A stretch of 64,000 nt of DNA from Limnobacter sp. Lineage in GTDB: Bacteria > Pseudomonadota > Gammaproteobacteria > Burkholderiales > Burkholderiaceae_B. Positions 6,759 to 15,188 of this stretch are shown here, in pieces (position 1 is the stretch's first letter; every line of letters begins with the position of its first letter). Under the pieces are notes generated by a model. The model was not told the DNA's origin. It searched no databases and saw only the letters and a list, made by a program, of their open reading frames with translations. The translations under genes were made by a program, and so were the position numbers. The stretch is from the NCBI GenBank assembly GCA_029866125.1, contig JARWZZ010000012.1, forward strand, positions 123,926-187,925, written 5' to 3'.

Positions 6759-9260
6759 TTACAATCCCAAGGGCCGACGTTTGTTTTTACGGCCCGTTAA
6801 TGCGCGGGAAAATGCAGATTGTACTCCCTTGTAGATCCAAGAAAACAAACGTTGATAGCCCACCCAGCCCTTCACTAAAACATCCATCAAGCCAGACAAG
6901 GCCCGGTCCTCGGTCTGCAGTTCCTTCCAGTTTAGCCACGCATCTGCCCGGCCAAAGGTACATTGAATCAGCTGGGTTTCTTGTAAGGGGCTTAGGCTCA
7001 TAAACCGAGCCTCGACTTTCCCATCTGACGTTATCTCAAGTTTGGCTGGGAATAGAAACTCACGATCACCCCGACTTAAACCCACTTCCGCCTGCGTGAA
7101 GTTGCGCAGGGCGGAGGTGTCAGTGATTGCAAAGGTAAGGCCGGCTGCGGAGTAGTCCTCGGTGTAGCAGTTGATGGTGTAACCGCCTGGCAGTTTAATG
7201 AATGCAGGAATAATCATTTTGACGCGGTGGTACACGTTTTTTTGCGGCGCTTCAGAGGCCACGCCCACTGCTGCACCCAATATGCTGAGGTTGAAAAAGC
7301 ACCAAGACAAATTCATCAACACTGTGCCCACCTCATGGGAGTTCCAGAAGAACAGGCGGACAATGCCAATCAAGAATCCCACCAAGTTAAGCAGCAACAG
7401 AATCAGGTAAGGTTTTGCAATGTCGGCATCAAAATAGCTGTCCTCAATCAAGCCGCCTTTGGAGGTGACGTTGAACTTGCCCAGCTTGGGGTTGATGAAT
7501 GCCAGTGTAGTGGGGCGCACAATGTACCAAGACAGCACTGTTTCATACACCTCCGACCAAAACGAGCGTCGGTATGGCCCCTGAATAATGGAGTTGGTGT
7601 AACTGGCAAATGCAAGCTGCGGTAGGGCGTAGCTAAGAATAGTAATTGCGGCCGCATTCAGCAAATGCATTTCGAAGTACAAATAGGCCATGGGCATGAC
7701 CAAAAACATCAGCCTTGGGATGCCATAGAAAAAGTGCAGCATGGCATTGGCATAACAAACCCGTTGAAAAAAGTTTAAACCCTTTTTCAGAAATGGATTG
7801 TCTACCCGGAAAATTTGCGCCATGCCCCGCGCCCAGCGAATGCGCTGGCCGATGTGCCCTGCCAGTGTTTCGGTGGCTAAACCCGCAGCTTGGATGGTGT
7901 TCAAATACACGCTTTTGTAGCCAAGGCTGTGTAGTTTGAGTGCGGTGTGTGCATCTTCCGTCACTGTTTCAACAGCAATGCCGCCGACTTCTTCCAGTGG
8001 CCCACGTCGAATTACGGCGCAGCTGCCGCAGAAAAAGCTCGCATTCCAGAAGTCGTTTCCGTCCTGCACCAGCCCATAGAACAAATCACCTTCGTTGGGC
8101 ATTTGGCGGAAAAAGCCAAAGTTGCGTTCAAAAGGATCGGCAGAAAAAAAGTGGTGCGGTGTCTGCACCAGCGCAGTTTGTGGGTCCTTTTGCAACCAGC
8201 CCACAGTGGTTTGTAGGAAAGATCGGGTGGGAATGTGGTCACAATCAAAAATCGCAATCAGCTCACCATGGGTGTGCTTCAGTGCGTAATTGATGTTACC
8301 CGCCTTGGCATGGCTGTTGTCGGGCCGGGAAATGTATTCCACCCCCGCTTGCTTGGCAAATTCTTCAAATGCAGGGCGGTGGCCGTCGTCGAGGATATAC
8401 ACCGTGATCTTTTCAATTGGCCAGTCCAAACCTTTGGCTGCATACACGGTGGGTTTTACAACGGACAAAGGTTCGTTGTAAGAGGGAATGAACACATCCA
8501 CATTGGGCCAAGTGGATGGGTCAGAATCCAAGGCGAGAGGCTGACGGTTAAGCGGCCAGGCGGTTTGTATGAAACCGAGAATCAAAATCAGCCAAGTGTA
8601 AGACTCTGCAAACACCAAGGCGTAGCCAAGAAATATTTCAAAGCCTGATTCCAAGTCCAATGAACTGGTGAACCGCCAAAACACGTACCGGGCTAGAATA
8701 AGCAGTGTCAGCAAGGTAAGGCTAATGTGGGCAATACGTTCTGGCATGCGCCTAAACAACTGCGCCACCAAATAACACACGCCAACGAAGATCCACTGCC
8801 CAGCCAGCGGCAGTGAGGCTTGTGCCACTCCAAAAAAAAGCAGGGCACATACAATAAGCATTGGAATGTAAATGCGTTTGTCTTTTGACATGGCCACCCC
8901 GGCCTGTTCGATGGCACGCTGGGGTTGGTATTTGCGGATATAAGCTTCCACATGGTGGGCGCAGGCTCGTTTGATGAGCTCGACGGGCTGAAAAATCCAA
9001 ATCACAAATCGGTAAAATGGGCTGATCAAATCACGCAGTGCTGTACCCACAAAATGGAATAACCACAACAGCAACTTCCCAACTGTAAACTGGGAGCGAG
9101 TGCCCCTAGGCTCAAAGGACACAATGCTGTAGGGCCTAAACCAAATGGCCCCAAATACTCGCAAAATTCGGTGCCGCAACGGCAAGTAGGGGCGTTGCTG
9201 CAATCCAAAGAATGCCTCCAGTTTACTCAGCCAATGGTGGGGCGCTGTGCTTGGGTTCAT
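6759..9260 (-). CDS. bcsA: BcsA, cellulose synthase catalytic subunit (UDP-forming)
   Basis: The 833-residue inner-membrane GT2 enzyme polymerises glucose from UDP-glucose and extrudes the chain. The metal/UDP motif is D339-C-D341, the general-base motif TED ends at Asp436, and the acceptor motif QRIRW is at 472-476. Multiple membrane segments flank the GT domain. A PilZ domain follows from about residue 670. Its DxSxxG half is intact (DYSAAG), but the RxxxR half reads N675-V-Y-H-R679, so the first Arg is missing. An N-terminal extension of about 140 residues precedes the first synthase membrane segments, as in enteric BcsA. It overlaps bcsQ by 4 nt. Confidence 0.95.
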   Translation of the reverse strand: MNPSTAPHHWLSKLEAFFGLQQRPYLPLRHRILRVFGAIWFRPYSIVSFEPRGTRSQFTVGKLLLWLFHFVGTALRDLISPFYRFVIWIFQPVELIKRACAHHVEAYIRKYQPQRAIEQAGVAMSKDKRIYIPMLIVCALLFFGVAQASLPLAGQWIFVGVCYLVAQLFRRMPERIAHISLTLLTLLILARYVFWRFTSSLDLESGFEIFLGYALVFAESYTWLILILGFIQTAWPLNRQPLALDSDPSTWPNVDVFIPSYNEPLSVVKPTVYAAKGLDWPIEKITVYILDDGHRPAFEEFAKQAGVEYISRPDNSHAKAGNINYALKHTHGELIAIFDCDHIPTRSFLQTTVGWLQKDPQTALVQTPHHFFSADPFERNFGFFRQMPNEGDLFYGLVQDGNDFWNASFFCGSCAVIRRGPLEEVGGIAVETVTEDAHTALKLHSLGYKSVYLNTIQAAGLATETLAGHIGQRIRWARGMAQIFRVDNPFLKKGLNFFQRVCYANAMLHFFYGIPRLMFLVMPMAYLYFEMHLLNAAAITILSYALPQLAFASYTNSIIQGPYRRSFWSEVYETVLSWYIVRPTTLAFINPKLGKFNVTSKGGLIEDSYFDADIAKPYLILLLLNLVGFLIGIVRLFFWNSHEVGTVLMNLSWCFFNLSILGAAVGVASEAPQKNVYHRVKMIIPAFIKLPGGYTINCYTEDYSAAGLTFAITDTSALRNFTQAEVGLSRGDREFLFPAKLEITSDGKVEARFMSLSPLQETQLIQCTFGRADAWLNWKELQTEDRALSGLMDVLVKGWVGYQRLFSWIYKGVQSAFSRALTGRKNKRRPLGL

Positions 9261-9997
9261 GCCAGTTCCGCGTTAATCCAATTGCTTAGTTTGAAAAAGT
9301 CCTCTGCCAGCAAAGACTGAGGGGCATGTTGGCTGAGGGTTGTACCCGCCGCAAAGCTTTCTGAGAGGGATTGATCTTCATGCATAAAAAAGGGCAGTAG
9401 TCTGTGCCCCAGTTTCATTTTGCCGAGTGTCCACATGTCCAGATGCAGCACATGGCTGGAGTCAAAGCGGTTCATGAGGTAATAGCTTGCGCCCCGGCTC
9501 TTCAACAGGCTGCTCATCATGAGGTCAATGCTCAGCATGGAATTGGCGTCTGGCACGAGTAGCACCAAATTCAAATCGCTTACGCTCAGAAACACATCGC
9601 ACCAACGTGAAGGCCAGCGTGGCAGGTCGCAAATAACCACGGTGGAGTCAGCAATGCTGGCATCCCGCAACAGGGATAAAATCCGCTCGGGTTCGATCAA
9701 ACATTGCTGAGCGAGTTTCTCCATGTCCAAGTGGCCCAAACCCCCGAATGGCAGGTAAGTCAGCCCTGAGTCTGTTTTAAGCAAGGCGTTACGTAGAGAA
9801 CGGTCTTGGGACAGGACCTGCATCAGGCCGGTGTGCTCGGTGTTGGGTTGGCCCAACTGGTAGGGCATCATGTTGATGGGGTCTGCCTGTATCAGCAGTA
9901 CCTCTCGGCCCAAGTCTTTCAGTGTTTGAGCCAATACAATCGCTACGCTGGTGCGACCGGCTCCACCGCTGGCAGACATGGTGTTGATCAAAATCAC
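9257..9997 (-). CDS. bcsQ: BcsQ, ParA/MinD-like cellulose-assembly ATPase
   Basis: The 246-residue ParA/MinD-family protein, with BcsR, is needed in E. coli for a polar, active cellulose synthase. The P-loop is degenerate: SASGGAGRTS replaces the deviant Walker A KGGxGKT, so both signature lysines are substituted. The Walker B-like VVICDLPR and the long central helices remain. E. coli BcsQ is also substituted at the P-loop (GGVGTT), so nucleotide handling in this subfamily differs from MinD. It overlaps bcsF and bcsA by 4 nt each. Confidence 0.85.
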   Translation of the reverse strand: MILINTMSASGGAGRTSVAIVLAQTLKDLGREVLLIQADPINMMPYQLGQPNTEHTGLMQVLSQDRSLRNALLKTDSGLTYLPFGGLGHLDMEKLAQQCLIEPERILSLLRDASIADSTVVICDLPRWPSRWCDVFLSVSDLNLVLLVPDANSMLSIDLMMSSLLKSRGASYYLMNRFDSSHVLHLDMWTLGKMKLGHRLLPFFMHEDQSLSESFAAGTTLSQHAPQSLLAEDFFKLSNWINAELA

Positions 9998-10200
9998 TTT
10001 TTCTTCCTTTCAACGTAGGCAATCCATCTTCCGTGTCTTACCAATTGTTGGGTGCCATCTGGCAATTCATTGCTGCCCCAGTTCAGCCAGTTCACCACAA
10101 TAACCCGTGTGTTGGGGCGGCTTAACAGCCACCGGAAAACCAAAATACTCAGCAGCAGCCCGCCAATTGCCCCCAGCAAACCAATTAATATCAAGCTCAT
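9994..10200 (-). CDS. bcsF: BcsF-like single-pass membrane peptide
   Basis: The 68-residue protein has one N-terminal membrane helix (about residues 3-25) and a short hydrophilic tail ending in ERKKK. In E. coli, BcsF anchors BcsE to the membrane. The call rests on size, topology and position between bcsE and bcsQ, because the sequence is too short for residue-level identity. A longer frame starting at 10,314 lies inside bcsE. The ATG at 10,200 overlaps the bcsE stop by 4 nt and is the better start. Confidence 0.6.
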   Translation of the reverse strand: MSLILIGLLGAIGGLLLSILVFRWLLSRPNTRVIVVNWLNWGSNELPDGTQQLVRHGRWIAYVERKKK

Positions 10201-11582
10201 TCTGTTTGCCCTTCTAGCTTCAGCAGCGTGCGCATGCGCTGCATCCAGAGCCGCTGATCTTCGGTGAAGTTGCCCTCTTGCCAAAGTTTTGAAATGTCTG
10301 GGGCGGCCTCCCATCCCAAGTCCAGTTCCACCAGTGTAATGGATTCTTTTTGCAAGGAAATATCTCGCAGCACGCTAAGCTGCTGCCGCTCATCTGTGTA
10401 ATGCACCTGCCCCACAAACAATGACTGGATGGGGGTTTGAAAGCAACTGCTTAACCAGTTGTACAAGGCTTCTTCTTGTGGCTCAGTGGGCCAAAATCTG
10501 AAAAAGTAAAATGCATCGGATGTGATGGTGACACAAGACTGCAGGTTCGCTAAGTCCAGCATTTTGCCCGCTTGCGAGGCATTGATGTGCGGCATCAGCG
10601 ACATTCGGCTTAAGCTGCAATAAACGCCCCAAGTGCGACTCAAGTCCAAAAGCATGATGCCGTGGATTGCAAATTGCTCAGTGGAAATCGCTGTGAGTTG
10701 GCCAGGTGTAAAGGTTTCTTGCAAGGTGCTTGTAAAGCTTGCATCCCCGTCTGGGAGTGCGCTGGTGGGCGTAGTGTCCGCCACAGCAAGCGTTGGTGCC
10801 GTGCTTTGGACCAGCGCCACTTGGTCTGCACCCAAGCGGATCAGTACGGGGGCTTTGCTGTACACCTGGGGGGTACTGGTTTCTACACGTAAAAAGCGGT
10901 CATCGCCGTTGACAAAGCGATGTTGGTACACTGCTTTGGCCAGTGTGCCCACATTGTCAAAGTCGGCGTTTTTTAACACTTTTGTGTTGTCGGGCGTGCA
11001 CTGAAAGTTTGCCCTGTTCCACAAAGTGGAAACAAATTTGGAGCCCTCGTTCCACCAAGGCTCGGACAGCAGTGAACCCTCTACGCTTACATCGGCCAAG
11101 CCATCACAAAAGCCAGACCAAATGGGTAGCTCGCCGTCCACAATCGAGATGACTGCAGTGCGAGTTTCTCGGCACCATTTGCGCAAATAGCGAGTTTGAA
11201 GAATGGGGTTTCTATTCAGTAAAGGCTCACTGGCTGCGCCCAGCCAATGGTCTAGCCCTTCAACTAAAATCAAGCTGGGGCTAAACACCAAAAGGCTGCT
11301 GAGCATGTCTGTAAAGTGGTCGGAGCCACCTCGAATTTTTTGCTCGTCAATGCTGTTTTTGATTGAAATCAGATTGAAGCCACGCGGGTGTCTGATTGCC
11401 GACTCCAACAAAGGCATGACTTGGGGATGCAGCACTTCGGTACTTTCCAAACTGATCCACAACACAGACTTAAATTGCTGAAATTGCTCGCCCAACAGCC
11501 AAAAGCTGCTGAGGTTTAAAGCCAGTTCGGTGGCTTGGTTTGTTCTGAGGGTGTAAATACCGGGTGAAAACTCGAGTTTCAT
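10197..11582 (-). CDS. bcsE: BcsE, cellulose regulator (divergent)
   Basis: The 461-residue soluble protein sits between bcsC and bcsF, where BcsE-family proteins occur. E. coli BcsE (523 residues) has a RecA-like N-terminal part and a C-terminal GGDEF-like domain that binds c-di-GMP through an RxGD motif. Here the N-terminal half (FKSVLWISLE, LILVEGLDHWLG) fits an ATPase-like core without an obvious Walker A. I cannot find a clean RxGD in the C-terminal half. The protein is shorter and divergent, so the call relies partly on context. Confidence 0.7.
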   Translation of the reverse strand: MKLEFSPGIYTLRTNQATELALNLSSFWLLGEQFQQFKSVLWISLESTEVLHPQVMPLLESAIRHPRGFNLISIKNSIDEQKIRGGSDHFTDMLSSLLVFSPSLILVEGLDHWLGAASEPLLNRNPILQTRYLRKWCRETRTAVISIVDGELPIWSGFCDGLADVSVEGSLLSEPWWNEGSKFVSTLWNRANFQCTPDNTKVLKNADFDNVGTLAKAVYQHRFVNGDDRFLRVETSTPQVYSKAPVLIRLGADQVALVQSTAPTLAVADTTPTSALPDGDASFTSTLQETFTPGQLTAISTEQFAIHGIMLLDLSRTWGVYCSLSRMSLMPHINASQAGKMLDLANLQSCVTITSDAFYFFRFWPTEPQEEALYNWLSSCFQTPIQSLFVGQVHYTDERQQLSVLRDISLQKESITLVELDLGWEAAPDISKLWQEGNFTEDQRLWMQRMRTLLKLEGQTE

Positions 11583-11583
11583 A

Positions 11584-14037
11584 TCAAAACCTCGAGTAGG
11601 GGGTAACGGGTTCGGGTGGTGAGTTCAGCTGCACTTGGGCCTCAGGCGTCCAGCGCAGGAAAATTTGCAACAAGTCGGGGTTAAATCCTTCAGAACGATC
11701 AATCTGTGCAAACCCGCCCATACTGACTTGATCAGAAAGTTTGCGCTCTACCTGTATTTTGATGCCTGTGCTGGTGCCACCACCTGGGCCGCCTGTAAAC
11801 GTCAACAGAGGGTCTGCGGTTCCATTGCGTGCCTGAACTTGCGCGTCCACAGCCTCAAAGCCAGGGTAGCGCAAGGCGTCGTCTGACCGGGACTCACTGG
11901 CACCAATGCTAAGCTGTGTACTCCATGACCATTGGTCGGTTTTGCCTGTCCAGGTAATCGGTAAGGTGAGTGAGCCAAAGGCCTGCGGGCTGAAATAGCC
12001 GCCTTGACCAAAGGTATAAAAACTCATGTTTCTAGAGAAGGACCACAAAAACAACGAGGCCCCTACTTCTACTTTCTGGGTTTTATTGGCGTATACCGTA
12101 CGGGATAAAATACCTTGCAAATTGACTTCGTTGTTGGATGGAATGTTTTCACCCGTAATACGGTTTAACCTTGCAATGCCTACAAAATCCATTTTCAGCT
12201 GCAGGGGTTGGTAATACACCGCAGTCAGTCCGTTTCTGCGTGCGCCACCCCAAACCTCACCGGTAACTGGGTCAACCGCACCCACTCTGGATAGCACACT
12301 TCCGCCCACCATTCGCCTAGCCAAATCAATTCTTAAACTGGCTTCGCCCAAATCCATTTTGTATTGCACGCCGCCTACCCAGCTTTGTACCGGGAAGTCA
12401 CCCACGGGGCGGCCCAAATCAAAACGGTATGCCCCGCGCGTTAAACCCATACCCAGCATGTAGCCGCTGTAGTTGTTGGGCGTGCTTTGCCCCACTTGTT
12501 GGGCCAATTGCTCGTCGGTCAATGTATCCAGTTTGCCAAAATCACGGGTGTTGTTGATGTTTGCATTGTCGCGTAAATCCCCTGCATCGAGCCGCATTTG
12601 GTCTGCACGGAAAAACAAGGTGTTGGACAAATCCAGGGGTAGCCTCACCTCTAACGGAATTTCTCGGGTGGCAATGTTTGAGATGCCTTGGCTACCGGAA
12701 ATAACGGAATTGTCGTAAGCCATATCGAGCGTAGGCTTCATGCGCTGCTTCAAGCTTTCTTCCAGAGCCATGATTTCAGCTTCAGCGCGAAACTCTGGGC
12801 GTGCACGAATCTTCTGATTGAGCTCATTGTATGAGCCTGACTGGTTCAGGGTATTTACTTCATCCAAATGGTTTGAATACCGCAGACGGCCATCCATTTG
12901 GGCCATACTCAATGACCAATCTTCACGCGGCACTTGCTGGAGCAAATTCAATGCGTCTTGATTGCGGTCTTGCTGCGAGGCCACCAGTGCGTTGGCAAAA
13001 TACATGTCAGGGTCTTGATTGAACTCAAGCCCTTCTTTCATCACCTGTGCTGCAAGCGTTCGTTCCGCTGGGTCGGTGCTTGCGTTGAGTGTGATAGCCA
13101 AGTCGTACCTAAACCACGGGTAGTCTGGCAGGTACAGCACCGCCTGTCGCATCAAGGCAATACCTTCCTCCACCTGCCCTTTTTGTGCAAGGTCCAAACC
13201 TTGTTGGCTTAATGCTTGTGCTTCTGCAAACCCAATGGTGGGCGGCTCAACTGAGGTGGGCTCAGGCTCCGGCGTTGTAACTTGGGCTGTCACATCGGGT
13301 TTAACCTGCACAGGTGCTGCTTTTTTCTGTGCTGCCACTTCCTGTTTTTCGGGCGCTGGGCTTATTTTAGCCAGCATGTCTTTGTAGCGTTTTTCGTTGG
13401 GGAACCGCCGTGCCAGCATCTGTAACTTGCCACGCGCTTCGTCCCTGTGTGCGGGGCTTCGGGCCAGCAGGGTGTAATACTCTTGGGCGGCCAGTCCTAT
13501 GGGTTCTTGATCAAAAATAGATTTAAGCTGCGCCACCCATTTGTCTGATGTGGCGGCAGTTTCAGACATGTACCGCACCTCAGCCATGGCTTGGCGTTTG
13601 GTGGTGGACACACGCAGCATTTGGCGAAGTTCAATGGCATGGATATTCAAGGGGCTGTCTGATTTTTCCAAACGCTCCAGCCAAATTCCGGCAGTCACCA
13701 CATCGCCTTTGGCCAAGTCAGTCAGGCCGTGCCATTTCAACACTTCCGTGTTGCCAGGTTCTAGCAGCAAGGCTTTTGAAAAAGATTGGCCGGCCAAATC
13801 AAAACGGTACCGTTCGTACCAGTACACCCCTTTTGAAATCAGTGCGCGTACGTCGGCGGACTCCCTACCCGGGGCTGCCACCTTCTGTATCCACTCTTTC
13901 AAAGCGCCCATTTTTCCGGGGCTAGCAAGCAGGGGTTCGGTATTCAATAGCAAGGCAAGCCCGCTCAGTGGCAGCCAGCTTAGTGGTGACACCCATGTGG
14001 ACAGTTTTGACAAACGCAGTAGGGCATTACCCATCAT
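11584..14037 (-). CDS. bcsC: BcsC, outer-membrane cellulose exporter (short form)
   Basis: The 817-residue protein has an N-terminal hydrophobic leader, a TPR region (about residues 60-420) and a C-terminal beta-barrel ending in the outer-membrane signature residues YSRF. The TPR scaffold binds peptidoglycan and cellulose in the periplasm, and the barrel is the export pore. E. coli BcsC is about 1157 residues, so the TPR region here is several repeats shorter. A Pro/Glu/Lys-rich linker (near residues 235-265) interrupts the TPRs. The gene overlaps bcsZ by 4 nt and bcsE follows after 1 nt. Confidence 0.9.
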   Translation of the reverse strand: MMGNALLRLSKLSTWVSPLSWLPLSGLALLLNTEPLLASPGKMGALKEWIQKVAAPGRESADVRALISKGVYWYERYRFDLAGQSFSKALLLEPGNTEVLKWHGLTDLAKGDVVTAGIWLERLEKSDSPLNIHAIELRQMLRVSTTKRQAMAEVRYMSETAATSDKWVAQLKSIFDQEPIGLAAQEYYTLLARSPAHRDEARGKLQMLARRFPNEKRYKDMLAKISPAPEKQEVAAQKKAAPVQVKPDVTAQVTTPEPEPTSVEPPTIGFAEAQALSQQGLDLAQKGQVEEGIALMRQAVLYLPDYPWFRYDLAITLNASTDPAERTLAAQVMKEGLEFNQDPDMYFANALVASQQDRNQDALNLLQQVPREDWSLSMAQMDGRLRYSNHLDEVNTLNQSGSYNELNQKIRARPEFRAEAEIMALEESLKQRMKPTLDMAYDNSVISGSQGISNIATREIPLEVRLPLDLSNTLFFRADQMRLDAGDLRDNANINNTRDFGKLDTLTDEQLAQQVGQSTPNNYSGYMLGMGLTRGAYRFDLGRPVGDFPVQSWVGGVQYKMDLGEASLRIDLARRMVGGSVLSRVGAVDPVTGEVWGGARRNGLTAVYYQPLQLKMDFVGIARLNRITGENIPSNNEVNLQGILSRTVYANKTQKVEVGASLFLWSFSRNMSFYTFGQGGYFSPQAFGSLTLPITWTGKTDQWSWSTQLSIGASESRSDDALRYPGFEAVDAQVQARNGTADPLLTFTGGPGGGTSTGIKIQVERKLSDQVSMGGFAQIDRSEGFNPDLLQIFLRWTPEAQVQLNSPPEPVTPYSRF

Positions 14038-15188
14038 TGGGTTTCCCTCATGGATTTTAAGTGCAATCGGCCATTGTGGCGGATGCTGTATTTTCCGCTC
14101 ACCGCGCCCTGCGCAAACAAACTCAATGCGCCACTGTAATACCCGTAATCACGCCATTCATCGGTGCTTTTCAGTGAGCTTAAATCGGTCAGTGTCCAGT
14201 TTTTCAGGAATGAACGCTTGGCCGGTTCATCTCGACCCAGCATTTCTAATAGGGGGCGCAAGGCCCACTGAAAACCTTGGGGGCCGCTGTCTTTGCTTTT
14301 CTCCCCGGTTTTGGGGTTCCACTGCAGGGGCACCGCTTGGTTTTCAAAAATGCTTTCTGTAAAGGGTTTAACCAGTTTTTTAAGGCTGGCAAGAATGGGG
14401 TCTGAGTCGGGGCTTATGCCCAGCCACAAGTACACCCGAATGGCATCAAAATCACCTTCAGTGAGGTTTACATCCTCTACAGGTAAGCCGTTTTTGAAGC
14501 TTATCCAATCTGGGTAAAGGCCTTCCTTGGCGGCACTCATCAGTAGCTGTTGATTGGCCAAATACATTTCGGCCCACCGTGGGTCATCAGCCCAAGCCTC
14601 AGCAAGCCGGGCCAACACAAATGCAGGCGCGTAGCTGGGGTTAAGTTTCACGCTGTCATCTGAATTTACAAACCCGATTTTGCCAGGCAACAGCGATCTT
14701 CCCAAGCCATCAACCCACAAACTTTCTTGGCTCAAAATCAGATTGCCCAGTTGTTTTGCTTTTTGGGTATAGCGTGGCTCGGACCAATAACGTCCAGCTT
14801 CAAGCAGGGTGTAGGCAAGCCACAAGTCTGCATCACTGGCGCTGTTGCTGTCTTGAACGCCCCAACCTGCGGGGCCTTTTGCCCAATGCCAAGCTGGAAG
14901 GTTTTGCCCCAAATCGCCTTGGGAAAGGTTGTTCTCAGTCCAGGTTAAAATGTTGTCAAAAGCAGCTTTGTCTGCCGCCACTAGGGCGAAAAAAAGGCAG
15001 TAGGCCTGCCCTTCTGAAACAGTGCGCAGGTCTTCAGTGGAGTGGTCAACAACCCGCCCATCTTTGGAAAGAAACGTGTCCTTGTAGCCCTTCCACTCAG
15101 GCCAATGCTCGCGCGCAGCTTGGCACGATGTATTTAAAACCAACACCATCAAGGCACCAACAATCAAGCCACGGGCCTTCAAGTTCAA
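14034..15188 (-). CDS. bcsZ: BcsZ, periplasmic endoglucanase (GH8)
   Basis: The 384-residue GH8 endo-1,4-beta-glucanase has a signal peptide (about residues 1-24). The catalytic acid is Glu59 in TVSEGQAY, and the (alpha/alpha)6-barrel motifs DADLWLAYTLLEAG and SYAPAF are conserved. BcsZ trims or corrects cellulose chains in the periplasm and is generally needed for full cellulose output. It overlaps bcsB and bcsC by 4 nt, so translation is probably coupled. Confidence 0.92.
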   Translation of the reverse strand: MNLKARGLIVGALMVLVLNTSCQAAREHWPEWKGYKDTFLSKDGRVVDHSTEDLRTVSEGQAYCLFFALVAADKAAFDNILTWTENNLSQGDLGQNLPAWHWAKGPAGWGVQDSNSASDADLWLAYTLLEAGRYWSEPRYTQKAKQLGNLILSQESLWVDGLGRSLLPGKIGFVNSDDSVKLNPSYAPAFVLARLAEAWADDPRWAEMYLANQQLLMSAAKEGLYPDWISFKNGLPVEDVNLTEGDFDAIRVYLWLGISPDSDPILASLKKLVKPFTESIFENQAVPLQWNPKTGEKSKDSGPQGFQWALRPLLEMLGRDEPAKRSFLKNWTLTDLSSLKSTDEWRDYGYYSGALSLFAQGAVSGKYSIRHNGRLHLKSMRETQ

